Assembly (NCBI GenBank): GCA_004211695.1
Contig: SEEV01000035.1
Location: forward strand, 1 to 64,000
Origin: Rhodococcus sp. (in: high G+C Gram-positive bacteria)
Lineage (GTDB): Bacteria > Actinomycetota > Actinomycetes > Mycobacteriales > Mycobacteriaceae
DNA length: 64,000 bases
Reading direction: 5' to 3'
A model generated the notes under the pieces. It searched no databases, was not told the DNA's origin, and saw only the letters and a list, made by a program, of their open reading frames with translations. The stretch's first letter is position 1, and the number at the start of each line of letters is the position of its first letter. A program made the translations under genes and the position numbers. This document shows, piece by piece, positions 52,330 to 61,903 of the stretch.

Positions 52330-53418
52330 ATGCAGATCACGGCAGCGGTCTCACGAGGCCCCGAGTCTCCGTTCACGCTGGAGTCGGTCCGACTCGACGA
52401 ACCGCGCGAGGACGAGATTTTGGTGCGCATCGTCGCCACCGGCTTGTGCCACACCGATCTGTTCGCCAAGGCGGCACTTCCCGCAGCCGTCGGCCCCGTC
52501 GTGCTCGGGCACGAAGGTGCCGGGGTCGTGGCGGACGTCGGATCGCGCGTGACCGGGGTGGCCCCCGGCGATCACGTGATTCTCAGCTACCGGCACTGCG
52601 GTGACTGCCGCCAGTGCCGCACCGCGGGTCCGGCGTACTGCGAGAACGCGCACCGGCTGAACAGTTCGGGCCGACGGGCGGACGGGTCGGCCACCGTCAC
52701 CCAGCACGGCGAACCCGTGCGCGCCGCCTTCTTCGGCCAGTCCAGCTTCGCCGAACACGTCCTCGCGACCGCCGACAACGTGGTCGTCGTCGACCGGTCC
52801 GTCGACCTGGCCGCCGCGGCTCCGCTCGGCTGCGGGTTCCAGACCGGTGCCGGTGCCGTGTTGAACGTGCTTCGACCGGAAAGTGATTCGAGCGTGGTGG
52901 TGTTCGGCGCCGGCAGCGTCGGGTTCGCCGCGCTGCTCGCGGCCCGGTCGGTCGGCGTCGCAACGCTTCTCGCGGTCGATCCGGTGCCCGCACGACGTGC
53001 ACTCGCGGAGGAGTTCGGCGCGACAGCGATCGACCCGGGGACGCAGGACGTGGTCGCCGAGATCCGTGCCGCGACCCGTGGCGGTGCCACCCACACCCTG
53101 GACACGACGGGGAACTCAGCCGTCATCGGTCAGGCGCTGGCGTCACTGCGGGCGCGGGGCAGCGCGGTGGTCGTCGGACTCGGCGCGCCCGAAGTGACCG
53201 TGAACATTCAGGACCTCATGCTGAACGGCAAGACTCTCCGCGGCTGCGTCGAGGGCGATTCGACCGTGCAGCAGTTCATTCCGCAGTTGCTGGCGCTCCA
53301 CGCGGAAGGAAAGTTCCCGTTCGACCGTCTCGTCACCCGATATCGATTCGACGACATCAACCGTGCCGTCGCCGATCAGGCCGCAGGCACGGTGATCAAG
53401 CCCGTACTGGTGTGGTGA
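52330..53418 (+). CDS. zinc-dependent alcohol dehydrogenase (aryl-alcohol type)
   Basis: This 362-residue medium-chain dehydrogenase oxidises alcohols, probably aromatic or allylic, with NAD+. Catalytic zinc residues are in GLCHTD (Cys-His) and GHEGAGVV. The structural zinc tetrad is HCGDCRQCRTAGPAYC. The Rossmann motif VVFGAGSVGFAALLAARSVG is near residue 190. ATG 52330 was chosen; the frame is open further up. It is co-transcribed with the GXWXG gene. Confidence 0.93.
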   Translation: MQITAAVSRGPESPFTLESVRLDEPREDEILVRIVATGLCHTDLFAKAALPAAVGPVVLGHEGAGVVADVGSRVTGVAPGDHVILSYRHCGDCRQCRTAGPAYCENAHRLNSSGRRADGSATVTQHGEPVRAAFFGQSSFAEHVLATADNVVVVDRSVDLAAAAPLGCGFQTGAGAVLNVLRPESDSSVVVFGAGSVGFAALLAARSVGVATLLAVDPVPARRALAEEFGATAIDPGTQDVVAEIRAATRGGATHTLDTTGNSAVIGQALASLRARGSAVVVGLGAPEVTVNIQDLMLNGKTLRGCVEGDSTVQQFIPQLLALHAEGKFPFDRLVTRYRFDDINRAVADQAAGTVIKPVLVW

Positions 53419-53422
53419 GGTC

Positions 53423-54028
53423 CTAGGGAGTGGCAGGTGACGGTCCGGCAGGCGGCCCGTCGCCGCCCGCCTGCACGTCTTTCGATTTCGCGTCTCTCCG
53501 CATGTCGGCGAGATCCTCACCGCGCTTGCGGTAGGTGAAGCTGACTCCGGCGACGCCGAGGAACAACACCACCCCGATGATCGCGCCGGCGAGCGACCCA
53601 CCGCGGAACCCGGGGGCATCCACGTCCATGATCCGCTCGCCCGCATGCGCCGCGCTGTTGCCGCCGAGCACCACGCTGAGGGTCAGCAGGTTGGGCAGCA
53701 CCACCAGCACCCCGACGATCAGCAACACGATCTGCATCGGCTTGAACCGGCGCCTGCGGAACAGCCGCCACGCCCAGCGGAACAGCAACAGGGGCAGCAG
53801 GGTGCACACGGTGCCGAACAGCAGGCCCCACAGGATGCCGCCCGCGAAGCTGCCGTCGGCCAGTCCGCCGACGTTCTGAGCCCACGCCCGCGGAAGGTAG
53901 GCGGCGAGGATGAAGTACGCGAGGACCAGTACGACCAGAAGAACAGCGATGCCGATGGCCTTCTTGGCCCACGCCGGCAGCCCCGACTTCGCGGGTGTCG
54001 TGGGGGATGCGCTGTTCTCGGTCGTCAT
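53423..54028 (-). CDS. conserved membrane protein
   Basis: This 201-residue protein has a Ser/Pro/Thr-rich N-terminus and four hydrophobic segments (AKKAIGIAVLLVVLVLAYFILAAY, GGILWGLLFGTVCTLLPLLLF, PMQIVLLIVGVLVVLPNLLTLSVVLGG, GGSLAGAIIGVVLFLGVAGVSF). A basic loop RWAWRLFRRRRFK stands between. I do not recognise a function; actinobacterial homologues exist next to YjbR genes. The ATG overlaps the stop of the upstream YjbR gene. Confidence 0.7.
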   Translation of the reverse strand: MTTENSASPTTPAKSGLPAWAKKAIGIAVLLVVLVLAYFILAAYLPRAWAQNVGGLADGSFAGGILWGLLFGTVCTLLPLLLFRWAWRLFRRRRFKPMQIVLLIVGVLVVLPNLLTLSVVLGGNSAAHAGERIMDVDAPGFRGGSLAGAIIGVVLFLGVAGVSFTYRKRGEDLADMRRDAKSKDVQAGGDGPPAGPSPATP

Positions 54029-54414
54029 GACTGGTCTCCCTGCGTCGGCAACGGTTCTTCGTCCAGCACCTGCTCGGCCAGTCGCTTCGGGGCGACCAGC
54101 GTGTACGACGTCCTGATCCACTCACGCAACTGCTCCCACCGTGGCCCGTCCGCGTCCGTGACGTCCAGTGCAACCCAGCCGTGTCTACCGAGACCGTATC
54201 CCGCGGGCTCCGCGCCCGGTTCGGTCGCGACCACCGCTTCGGCCTCGTCGACGGTCAGCTTCACCGTCAGCCGGGTGGCCTCCACATCACTGAACACGAA
54301 GTTCTTCCCCCGCACCCGGAACGTCGGATGCCCGTCCCATTGGGCGACGTCCACCCGCACGGCTTCGGGCAACTCGGCGACGATCTCTTCCACGCGGCTC
54401 ATGTTGTTGCCCAT
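54025..54414 (-). CDS. MmcQ/YjbR-family protein
   Basis: This 129-residue protein of the MmcQ/YjbR fold (a CyaY-like, DNA-binding-type fold) has VRVDVAQWDGHPTFRVRGKNFVFSDVE and GRHGWVALDVTDADGPRWEQLREWIRTSYTLVAPKRLAEQ. ATG 54414 or 54402 (MSRVEEIV) is the start. It is translationally coupled (ATGA) to the membrane-protein gene. Confidence 0.85.
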   Translation of the reverse strand: MGNNMSRVEEIVAELPEAVRVDVAQWDGHPTFRVRGKNFVFSDVEATRLTVKLTVDEAEAVVATEPGAEPAGYGLGRHGWVALDVTDADGPRWEQLREWIRTSYTLVAPKRLAEQVLDEEPLPTQGDQS

Positions 54415-54421
54415 GTGACGA

Positions 54422-54976
54422 TTGTCGGCAGCACCCAGACGTACCGCAACAGGCATAACGGACACCGGGGATTCACTGAGGTCGGAAGTCCGGGGGTGTC
54501 GACGACGAACCCCACCGACGAGGCAGGCATCAAGGGCATCGATCGACGACCTTCTGTCCCAGATCCCGATCAACCAGATCGCTCGGCAATTCGGCGTCGA
54601 CGAGGCCACCGCCGAAACCGCGGTGAAGTCGGCGCTGCCGACACTCGTCGGCGGGATCTGCGCGAACGCCGCCGATCCCAACGGCGCCGCGTCCCTGCAG
54701 AGCGCGCTGCACGATCACAGCGGCACGACGCTGCTCGACGGCGGCATCGACATCGAGCAGGTCGACACCGACGACGGCGACAAGATCGTCTCCAACATCT
54801 TCGGCAACGAACGTGAGCGGGTGGCGAGCACGCTCGGCGGAGTGGGCGGCGGCGGGGTGGGCAGCGGTAGCGGGGTGGGCAGCGGCACTGGCGTGGGCAG
54901 CGATCTGATGAAGCAACTGCTCCCGATTCTCGCGCCGATCGTGCTCGGCGGACTGCTCGGCGGCGGAAAGAAGTAG
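54422..54976 (+). CDS. DUF937-family protein with lost native start
   Basis: From residue 39 of the open frame this is a DUF937 protein: ASIDDLLSQIPINQIARQFGVDEATAETAVKSALPTLVGGI, then a Gly/Ser/Val repeat region (GGVGSGSGVGSGTGVGSD) and LMKQLLPILAPIVLGGLLGGGKK. Homologues begin MASIDDL; here the codon before GCATCG is AGG (54533), so the native ATG is gone. The only upstream start in frame is TTG 54422, next to yjbR. A different frame just upstream starts GTG TCG ACG ACG AAC (54496), as if another gene's 5' end had been joined here. Expression is doubtful. Confidence 0.65.
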   Translation: MSAAPRRTATGITDTGDSLRSEVRGCRRRTPPTRQASRASIDDLLSQIPINQIARQFGVDEATAETAVKSALPTLVGGICANAADPNGAASLQSALHDHSGTTLLDGGIDIEQVDTDDGDKIVSNIFGNERERVASTLGGVGGGGVGSGSGVGSGTGVGSDLMKQLLPILAPIVLGGLLGGGKK

Positions 54977-55004
54977 GACCGGAGGGCGCGGCGCGGTGCC
55001 GCCC

Positions 55005-56246
55005 TCAGTCGCCGTTCCGGCGGAACATGACGACGGACAACACGATCGCGACCACCAGCAGCGCCCCGACGAACCCCGCGGTCCCCACCCAGCCTGCCGC
55101 CGCGTAGGCCACGCCTGCCGCGGCCCCGGCGACGCTGGAGCCGAGGTAGTACGCGAGCAGATACAGCGCGGACGCCTCCGCCCGATGCTGGGTGGCAAGC
55201 CTGCCCACCCAGCCGCCGGCCACCGAGTGGGCACCGAAGAAACCACCCGTGAACAGCGCCATACCAAGGAGCACGAGCGGGAGCGAGTCGGGCACGGTGA
55301 GCGCGAGCCCGACCGCGGTCGTGCCCACCGCACCGAGAAGCACCCGGCGACGGCCGATCCGGTCGGACAGCGCGCCTGCCGCCGCCGAAGTGTAGGTGCC
55401 GGCCAGATAGAGCAGGAACACCAGTCCGACAACGCTTTCGGGAAGACCGAACGGCGCGGCGCTCAGCCGGAAACCGAGGAAGTTGTAGACCGAGACGAAT
55501 CCGCCCATCAGGATGAACCCGAGCGCGAACAACGTTCGCAACGCCGGATCACGCAGATGGGCAACCACGTTCGCGAGCACCGTTCCCGGGTCGACCCGCT
55601 GCCGAGCGAAGAACCGCGACGCGGGCAGCGTGCGGATCATCACGACGGCGAACACAAGCGCCAGTACCGCCGACGCTTCCATCGCCCACCGCCACGAACC
55701 GACATCGACGACGGCCGACGGCACCAGCCGTCCGACGAGACCACCGATCGTCGTTCCCGCCACGTAGCGGCCCATCGCCGCACCGAGATCCTTCGGATGC
55801 ACCTCCTCGGCGAGGTACGCCATCGCCACCGCGGGTATCCCGGCGAGCGCGACGCCTTGGATCGCCCGGCCCGCGAGCAGCAACCCGATGTTCGGGCTCA
55901 GCGGCAGCAGCAGACCCACGATGCACGCCACCAGCGCGGACAGCACCATCACACGGGTCCGCCCGTACCGCTCCGACAACACGCTGGCCGGGACGATGGC
56001 GACCGCCAGCAGTCCGGTGGTGACCGACACGGACAGCGCGGATACGGCCGGGGACACCTGGAAGCCGTCCGCGTACGCCGGCAGGAGCGCCTGCGCCGAG
56101 TACATGGAGATGAACGTCGTGAGGCCGGCTGCGAAGAGGGAGAGCGTGATGGTTCGGTAGCCGCGGGAGCCCCGTTCGTGCGGGCTCGGGGTGCCGGCCC
56201 GGACGGTCGCCCGGGCGGATGTGCCGCTGATCGAACCAGTGCTCAT
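55005..56246 (-). CDS. MFS transporter (YnfM/AraJ-like)
   Basis: This 413-residue MFS protein has twelve spans. Its typical text includes LPAYADGFQVSPAVSALSVSVTTGLLAVAIVPASVLSERYGRTRVMVLSAL (spans 2-3 with motif A) and AGIPAVAMAYLAEEVHPKDLGAAMGRYVAGTTIGGLVGRL (motif C-like). GALSDRIGRRRVLLGAVG is the second-half motif A. YnfM-type proteins export small molecules such as arabinose or drugs. It is monocistronic, with no regulator gene adjacent. Confidence 0.9.
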   Translation of the reverse strand: MSTGSISGTSARATVRAGTPSPHERGSRGYRTITLSLFAAGLTTFISMYSAQALLPAYADGFQVSPAVSALSVSVTTGLLAVAIVPASVLSERYGRTRVMVLSALVACIVGLLLPLSPNIGLLLAGRAIQGVALAGIPAVAMAYLAEEVHPKDLGAAMGRYVAGTTIGGLVGRLVPSAVVDVGSWRWAMEASAVLALVFAVVMIRTLPASRFFARQRVDPGTVLANVVAHLRDPALRTLFALGFILMGGFVSVYNFLGFRLSAAPFGLPESVVGLVFLLYLAGTYTSAAAGALSDRIGRRRVLLGAVGTTAVGLALTVPDSLPLVLLGMALFTGGFFGAHSVAGGWVGRLATQHRAEASALYLLAYYLGSSVAGAAAGVAYAAAGWVGTAGFVGALLVVAIVLSVVMFRRNGD

Positions 56247-56674
56247 TCATTACCTCCGCTCATGAGCATGCTGCTCGGAGAAGCTGAGCGGAACCCGGGG
56301 TGGCGATGTTCACACCTGGGGTGAAACATTCTCCCAGCACATTGACAGTCCGATGAACGTGCTGCCGCGCAACCCCCGACACGGCTCGAGATATGCCGCG
56401 GAATCTGTGGAACTCGACAAATCTGTGATCGTCCACAACTGTCCGCGCGTCGCTGTGATGATCTCTCCCTGGGATGATTACGCTGGTCACCGCACACGCA
56501 ACCACATCAGTACACTGTCATGTAACGGTTTGCCGCGTCGCGGCGACTCATCCCGGAAGGTCCATTACGGATCGGTAACTTCGACGGTTCCCGGGCCGCC
56601 GACGGCGTTTACCAACGTACTTACGGTGCCGTAGGCTGAACAAAGTCAAATTGAGCTCAATGGAGGCATTAAAC
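56247..56674. other. 428-base intergenic region with the desA promoter
   Basis: I see no supportable gene here. It contains stretches of lower GC (about 56330-56530) and a likely promoter for the desaturase: TTTACC (56608-56613), an 18-base spacer and TAGGCT (56632-56637), a common actinobacterial -10. The transcript would start near 56643. No recognisable regulator site was found. Confidence 0.5.
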
Positions 56675-57631
56675 ATGGCGAGGGATCTGACCCAACTCGA
56701 ACTGCTGCAGGAGTTGTCGCCGGTTGCAGAAGAGAACGTCAACCGCCACCTCTCCATGGCCAAGGAATGGCATCCCCACGACTATGTTCCGTGGGACGAA
56801 GGACGCAACTTCGCCGCGATGGGCGGCATCGATTGGGACCCCGAGCAGTCGCAGCTCGACGAGGTCGCCAAGGCCGCGATGATCACCAACCTCCTCACCG
56901 AGGACAACCTGCCGTCGTACCACCGCGAGATCGCAGAGAACTTCTCGCAGGACGGCGCGTGGGGAACCTGGGTCGGCCGCTGGACCGCCGAGGAGAACCG
57001 TCACGGCATCGTGATGCGCGATTACCTCGTCGTGACCCGCGCCGTCGACCCCGTCCAGCTCGAGCGCTTCCGCATGGAGCACATGACGAACGGCTTCGCC
57101 TCGCCTGCCGACGTCGACGCCGGCTTCCTCCACTCCGTCGCGTACGTCACGTTCCAGGAACTCGCCACCCGCGTCAGCCACCGCAACACCGGTAAGGCGT
57201 GCAAGGAACCGATCGCCGACAAGATGCTGCAGCGCATCGCCGCCGACGAGAACCTGCACATGATCTTCTACCGCAACATGTGCGGCGCGGCCCTCGACCT
57301 CGCGCCCGACCAGGCGCTCGAGGCCATCAACATGATCGTCCAGAACTTCCAGATGCCCGGCGCCGGCATGCCGAACTTCCGGCGCAACGGCGTGCTCATG
57401 GCCAAGCACGGCATCTACGACCTCCGCCAGCACCTCGAAGAGGTCGTGATGCCCGTTCTGCGCAAGTGGAACGTCTTCGAGCGGAACGACTTCACCGCCC
57501 GCGGCGAAGAGATCCGCGAGAGCCTCGGCAAGTTCCTCGAGAACCTCGAGGGCCAGGCCACCAAGTTCGAGGAGCAGCGCGACCGCATGCTGGCCCGTGA
57601 GGCCAAGAAGCGCGAGCAGAAGGCTTCGTAG
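56675..57631 (+). CDS. desA: acyl-ACP desaturase (DesA type)
   Basis: This 318-residue soluble di-iron enzyme introduces a double bond into acyl-ACP. The two iron motifs are RWTAEENRHGIVMRDYL (about 103-119) and RIAADENLHMIFYRN (about 188-202). Mycobacterial DesA1/DesA2 share this layout. ATG 56675 has GGAGG nine bases upstream. The C-terminus is a charged helix. It stands alone between its promoter region and a strong terminator. Confidence 0.93.
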   Translation: MARDLTQLELLQELSPVAEENVNRHLSMAKEWHPHDYVPWDEGRNFAAMGGIDWDPEQSQLDEVAKAAMITNLLTEDNLPSYHREIAENFSQDGAWGTWVGRWTAEENRHGIVMRDYLVVTRAVDPVQLERFRMEHMTNGFASPADVDAGFLHSVAYVTFQELATRVSHRNTGKACKEPIADKMLQRIAADENLHMIFYRNMCGAALDLAPDQALEAINMIVQNFQMPGAGMPNFRRNGVLMAKHGIYDLRQHLEEVVMPVLRKWNVFERNDFTARGEEIRESLGKFLENLEGQATKFEEQRDRMLAREAKKREQKAS

Positions 57632-57645
57632 CGCAAACAGCTATC

Positions 57646-57683
57646 CTGTGCCCGGTACCGGATTCGGTACCGGGCACAGTTTT
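57646..57683 (+). terminator. desA terminator
   Basis: A 15-bp stem CTGTGCCCGGTACCG/CGGTACCGGGCACAG with loop GATT is followed by TTTT. It lies 15 bases past the desA stop and is a strong intrinsic terminator. Confidence 0.92.
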
Positions 57684-57711
57684 GAATCCAGCACTTTCCC
57701 AGAGGTCGTCA

Positions 57712-58854
57712 ATGTCATCCCTTCGAATCGGATCGCTCGAGCTGCGCAGTCCGGTGGTTCTGGCCCCCATGGCCGGCATCACCAACGTCGCGTTCCGCAC
57801 GCTGTGCCGTGAGCTCGAGACGGAGCGCGCGGGCAGCACGTCCGGCCTGTACGTCTGTGAGATGGTGACGGCGCGTGCCCTGGTGGAGAGGCAACCCGGG
57901 ACCCTGCACATGACGACGTTCGGCCCGACCGAAACACCGCGATCGCTGCAGCTGTACACCGTCGATCCCGACACCACGTACGCAGCGGCCAAGATGATCG
58001 TGGACGAGAACATGGCCGATCACATCGACATGAACTTCGGCTGCCCGGTCCCCAAGGTCACCCGCAAGGGTGGCGGTGCCGCCCTGCCGTACAAACGCAC
58101 GCTGTTCGGCCGAATCGTCGCGGCGGCGGTGAAGGCGACCGAGGGCACCGACGTCCCGGTGACCGTCAAGTTCCGCGTCGGCATCGACGCCGAGCACCAC
58201 ACGCATCTCGACGCGGGCCGGATCGCCGCCGGCGAGGGCGCCGCCGCGGTCGCACTGCACGCGCGCACCGCCTCGCAGCGCTACTCCGGCACCGCCGACT
58301 GGAACGAGATCGCCCGCCTCAAGGAACATGTGACGGACGTGCCGGTACTCGGAAACGGCGACATCTTCGCTGCCGAGGACGCGGCCCGCATGATGGAGCA
58401 GACCGGGTGCGACGGCGTCGTCGTCGGCCGGGGATGCCTCGGCAGGCCGTGGCTGTTCGCCGAGCTGAGCGCGGCGCTGAACGGAAACCCGCAGCCCACT
58501 CCCCCCACCCTCGGCGAGGTGGCCGACATCATCCGCCGTCATGCCGAACTGCTCGCCGATCATCACGGGGAGGACAAGGGTCTGCGTGAACTGCGCAAGC
58601 ACGTGTCCTGGTACCTGCGGGGCTTCCCCGCCGGGTCGGAGCTGCGCGTCGCGATGGCCCTCGTGAGCACCCTCACCGAACTCGACGACCTCCTCGTCCA
58701 GCTCGATCCCACCATCCCGTTCCCCAAGGACGCCGAGGGACCGCGCGGACGGCAGGGATCACCCGGCACGGTCGCGCTCCCCGAGGGCTGGCTCGACGAC
58801 CCCGACGACTGCCTCGTTCCCGCCGGCGCCGACCTCATGCATTCTGGTGGTTAG
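57712..58854 (+). CDS. dusB: tRNA-dihydrouridine synthase
   Basis: This 380-residue FMN enzyme reduces uridine to dihydrouridine in the tRNA D-loop. It has VVLAPMAGITNVAFRTLCRE (16-35), catalytic Cys111 in HIDMNFGCPVPKVTRKGGGAAL, and the FMN-phosphate region PVLGNGDIFAAEDAARMM and GCDGVVVGRGCLGRPW. ATG 57712 gives the usual short N-terminus. It follows the desA terminator and is separately transcribed. DusB is the usual type in actinobacteria. Confidence 0.93.
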   Translation: MSSLRIGSLELRSPVVLAPMAGITNVAFRTLCRELETERAGSTSGLYVCEMVTARALVERQPGTLHMTTFGPTETPRSLQLYTVDPDTTYAAAKMIVDENMADHIDMNFGCPVPKVTRKGGGAALPYKRTLFGRIVAAAVKATEGTDVPVTVKFRVGIDAEHHTHLDAGRIAAGEGAAAVALHARTASQRYSGTADWNEIARLKEHVTDVPVLGNGDIFAAEDAARMMEQTGCDGVVVGRGCLGRPWLFAELSAALNGNPQPTPPTLGEVADIIRRHAELLADHHGEDKGLRELRKHVSWYLRGFPAGSELRVAMALVSTLTELDDLLVQLDPTIPFPKDAEGPRGRQGSPGTVALPEGWLDDPDDCLVPAGADLMHSGG

Positions 58855-58973
58855 CAGCACGAACGCGCGTCACCTCGCTACATGTGCGGAGCCCAGGCGT
58901 TCGATAAGTACTATGGCTGGAATCCGTCGGGGCCGACGGAGGTCCGAGTCGGCGGAGAGGTCAGGTTGCATCG

Positions 58974-61031
58974 GTGGGTGATGATCACAGTGCGGACTCA
59001 CCGACTCCCGAATCCCGGGCCCCCTGGGAGCGTCCTCTCGCGGACCGAAGCTACCGAGAAGCCCAGTCGGGACGGCGGCGGCTTCCGCAGCGACAGCCAA
59101 CTCCCGAGCGCCGGCCTCCCGAACCTTCCGCGCCTCCCGAGCACCGCGCGCAGGTAGAACGCACCGAACCGTCCCGCCACGACAGCGGCCGGATCGGTCG
59201 TCGCGCCGCGGGCGGTCCCACCGAAGCCCTCTCCGTGGCAGACCTGGTGAAGAAGGTCTCCGGAGACGACCCGAATAAACCGGATGAACCGAACAAGCCG
59301 GTCGAACCGAACAGACCGGACGATCCGGACAAGACGGAGACCATTCCCCCGATCGACGAGCGGCAGCCGCCGCCTCCCGGGGTTCCGCCACGCAAGACCA
59401 CTGCCGCGCCTCCGCCGCCGGAGCCGCCGCCGAACGCTCCCGAGCCCGAGTGGGTCGCGGATTCCGCCGAGACCACCGCCGCACCGCAGGTGGTCGGCAA
59501 CCCGGGTGTCACCCGCCTGGCCCTGAACAAGACCCGGAAACGGAAACGCCTCCGCGCGGCAGGACGTGCCGTCGTCGCTCTCGTGGCGGTGGTCGCGCTC
59601 GCCGGAACCGGCATCGTCTGGGGTTACCTCCGCTCCACCGAGGGCAAGTTCGACCAGATCGCTGCCCTCGACACCGAATCGACCGACATCGTCGACGCGG
59701 TCGGGCAGACCGGTGACGAGACCTATCTGATCGTCGGCACCGACACGCGTGCGGGTGCGAGCGGCGAGGTGGGTGCCGGCACCATCGACGATGCCGAGGG
59801 ATCCCGCGCCGATACGGTGATGCTGGTCAACATCCCAGCCGACCGGAGCCGGGTGGTCGCGGTGTCGTTCCCCCGCGACCTCGACGTCGAGCGGCCGGTC
59901 TGTCAGGGCTGGGACAACGACAGCGGCACCTACACCGAAGAGACTTTCCCCGCCGCAGACGGCGACAAACTGAACGCCACCTACGCGCTCGGCGGACCGA
60001 AGTGCCTGGTGAAGGTGATCCAGAAGATGTCGGGCCTGAAGATCGGCCACTTCGTCGGCATGGACTTCGCCGGTTTCGAGTCGATGGTCAACGAGATCGG
60101 CGGCGTCCGGGTCTGCACCACCCAGCCGCTCGAGGACGACGTGCTCGGCACCGTTCTGCCGCAGCCGGGCACCCAGATGCTCGACGGAAAGACGGCGCTG
60201 AACTTCGTCCGCGCCAGACACGTCGAGGCGGAGGGCAACGGCGATTACGGCCGCATCAACCGTCAGCAGAGATTCCTCTCCGCCCTGCTGCGGGGCGCTC
60301 TGTCCAGTCAGGTGCTGCTGAATCCCGGCAAGCTGAACGGCTTCATCAACGCCTTCACCCGCGACACGTTCGTGGAGAACATCGACACGAAATCGCTGGT
60401 CACGCTGGGTCGCTCCCTGCAGAACGTCGACGCGGGCGCGGTCACGTTCCTGACGGTCCCCACCGCGGGCACCACCGAGTGGGGCAACGAGATTCCCCGC
60501 ACCGACGACATCAAGGCCATCTTCCGCGCCATCATCGACGACGAAGCGCTGCCCGGCGAGAAGCGGGCGGAACCGCTGCCGTCCGCCCCGGAACCGCAGG
60601 CCGCGCCCACACCACCGTCGGTCCAGGCCGTCGACCCGTCCAGTGTCACCGTCCAGGTGTCGAACGCATCGGGTGAGTCGGGCCTGGCCGCGACCGTCGC
60701 CGACTCACTGGCCGCCGAGGGTTTCCAGATCTACAACGTCGGCAACTACACCGGAACCAGCAGCGGGACCGTCATCCGGTTCTCACCCGGCCACGAGGCC
60801 GAGGCGGCCACCCTCGCCTCGTCGTTCCCGGGCGCAGTGCTCGAGTCGACCACCGGACTCGGGACGGTCGTCGAGGTAGCCCTCGGTTCGAGCTTCTCCG
60901 GCACCGTGCAGACGCCGAGCCCGATCGACACTCCGCTCGACATGGCGGACGTGCGGGTCGGCCAGCCCGAGGACGTGGAAATCCCCGCCGACCTGGCCGT
61001 AGTCAACGCGGGCGACACGTCCTGCGACTGA
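58974..61031 (+). CDS. LytR-CpsA-Psr ligase with LytR_C domain
   Basis: This 685-residue cell-wall enzyme attaches arabinogalactan or similar glycans to peptidoglycan from lipid-linked donors. A long Pro/Arg/Asp-rich cytoplasmic region (1-195, with DEPNKPVEPNRPDDPDK) precedes one membrane span (about 200-220). The extracellular LCP domain (about 245-440) has VGTDTRAG, SRADTVMLVNI, VVAVSFPRDLDV and ALNFVRARHVEAEGNGDYGRINRQQRFL with the phosphate-binding arginines. The C-terminal LytR_C domain (about 555-650) starts VTVQVSNASGESGLA. GTG 58974 is the chosen start. Confidence 0.93.
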   Translation: MGDDHSADSPTPESRAPWERPLADRSYREAQSGRRRLPQRQPTPERRPPEPSAPPEHRAQVERTEPSRHDSGRIGRRAAGGPTEALSVADLVKKVSGDDPNKPDEPNKPVEPNRPDDPDKTETIPPIDERQPPPPGVPPRKTTAAPPPPEPPPNAPEPEWVADSAETTAAPQVVGNPGVTRLALNKTRKRKRLRAAGRAVVALVAVVALAGTGIVWGYLRSTEGKFDQIAALDTESTDIVDAVGQTGDETYLIVGTDTRAGASGEVGAGTIDDAEGSRADTVMLVNIPADRSRVVAVSFPRDLDVERPVCQGWDNDSGTYTEETFPAADGDKLNATYALGGPKCLVKVIQKMSGLKIGHFVGMDFAGFESMVNEIGGVRVCTTQPLEDDVLGTVLPQPGTQMLDGKTALNFVRARHVEAEGNGDYGRINRQQRFLSALLRGALSSQVLLNPGKLNGFINAFTRDTFVENIDTKSLVTLGRSLQNVDAGAVTFLTVPTAGTTEWGNEIPRTDDIKAIFRAIIDDEALPGEKRAEPLPSAPEPQAAPTPPSVQAVDPSSVTVQVSNASGESGLAATVADSLAAEGFQIYNVGNYTGTSSGTVIRFSPGHEAEAATLASSFPGAVLESTTGLGTVVEVALGSSFSGTVQTPSPIDTPLDMADVRVGQPEDVEIPADLAVVNAGDTSCD

Positions 61032-61050
61032 GCGTCCGATCAGCAGTGCC

Positions 61051-61068
61051 GTTCACCCCGCGTTCACC
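61051..61068 (+). promoter_or_regulatory. PHO box upstream of phoU
   Basis: Two direct GTTCACC units, 11 bases apart (61051-61057 and 61062-61068), form the actinobacterial PhoP-binding box. They lie 46 bases upstream of phoU, implying activation under phosphate starvation. Confidence 0.75.
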
Positions 61069-61113
61069 GTGTGATCGTGACTTGGTTTCCCGTGCACCGT
61101 AGGCTGTGACCTC

Positions 61114-61812
61114 ATGCGCGTGGCTTACAACGAACAGATGACCGAGCTTGCCGACCTGCTCGGCGAGATGGCGGGGCTTGCGGGGGTCGCCATGGAGCGC
61201 GCCACCCAGTCGCTGCTCCAGGCCGACCTCTCCCTCGCCGAACAGGTGATCGGCGAGCACGACAAGATCACCGAGCTCAGCACCATCTGCGAGGAGCGGG
61301 CCTTCGCCCTCCTCGCCCTGCAGGCACCGGTCGCCGGCGACCTCCGCTCCGTCGTCAGCGGAATCCAGATCGTCGCCGACATCGACCGCATGGGGGCGCT
61401 GGCTCTCCACGTCGCCAAGATCGCGCGCCGCCGACATCCCAACCACGTGCTCCCCGAAGAGGTCAACGGGTACTTCGCCGAGATGGGACGCATCGCCGTG
61501 TCCATCGGCGCCGCTGCCCGCGAGGTCCTCGAGACCCGCGACCCCGAGCGGGCCGCCCGCCTCCGAGAGGAGGACGAGGCGATGGACGACCTCCACCGGC
61601 ACCTGTTCACCGTCCTGATGGACCGCGAGTGGAAGCACGGCGTGGCCGCCGCGGTCGACGTCACCCTGCTCGGCCGGTTCTACGAGCGTTTCGCCGACCA
61701 CGCCGTCGAGGTGGGCCGTCGCGTGATCTTCCTCGTCACCGGCAAGCTGCCCGACGACACCGACCACGCCGTGGCCGACGCCGACAGCCTCACCTCGTAC
61801 CCGGAGCAGTAA
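61114..61812 (+). CDS. phoU: phosphate signalling protein PhoU
   Basis: PhoU (232 residues) links the PstSCAB transporter to the phosphate-sensing two-component system and represses it when phosphate is plentiful. Two three-helix repeats with the metal-binding E/D-x-x-x-D patterns are present: [16 protein letters not shown] (first repeat) and [20 protein letters not shown] (second). It is convergent with pstB rather than in the pst operon, and has its own PHO box. Confidence 0.96.
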   Translation: MRVAYNEQMTELADLLGEMAGLAGVAMERATQSLLQADLSLAEQVIGEHDKITELSTICEERAFALLALQAPVAGDLRSVVSGIQIVADIDRMGALALHVAKIARRRHPNHVLPEEVNGYFAEMGRIAVSIGAAAREVLETRDPERAARLREEDEAMDDLHRHLFTVLMDREWKHGVAAAVDVTLLGRFYERFADHAVEVGRRVIFLVTGKLPDDTDHAVADADSLTSYPEQ

Positions 61813-61834
61813 ACTCCCCCAACCCTTTTCGCGC

Positions 61835-61877
61835 GAACGGGACGCTCGTACGGTCTGACCGTACGAGCGTCCCGTTC
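61835..61877. terminator. phoU-pstB intergenic hairpin 1
   Basis: A perfect 19-bp stem (GAACGGGACGCTCGTACGG and its complement) has a 5-base loop, TCTGA. It lies 22 bases past phoU and probably terminates it. Confidence 0.85.
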
Positions 61878-61903
61878 GTTCACCCGAAGTCACAGTCCGC
61901 AGA

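Noticed and set aside
56247-56650. Short open frames between the MFS exporter and desA as a missing LysR-type regulator
   Set aside because: All are under 95 codons, overlap each other in conflicting frames and contain no helix-turn-helix pattern.
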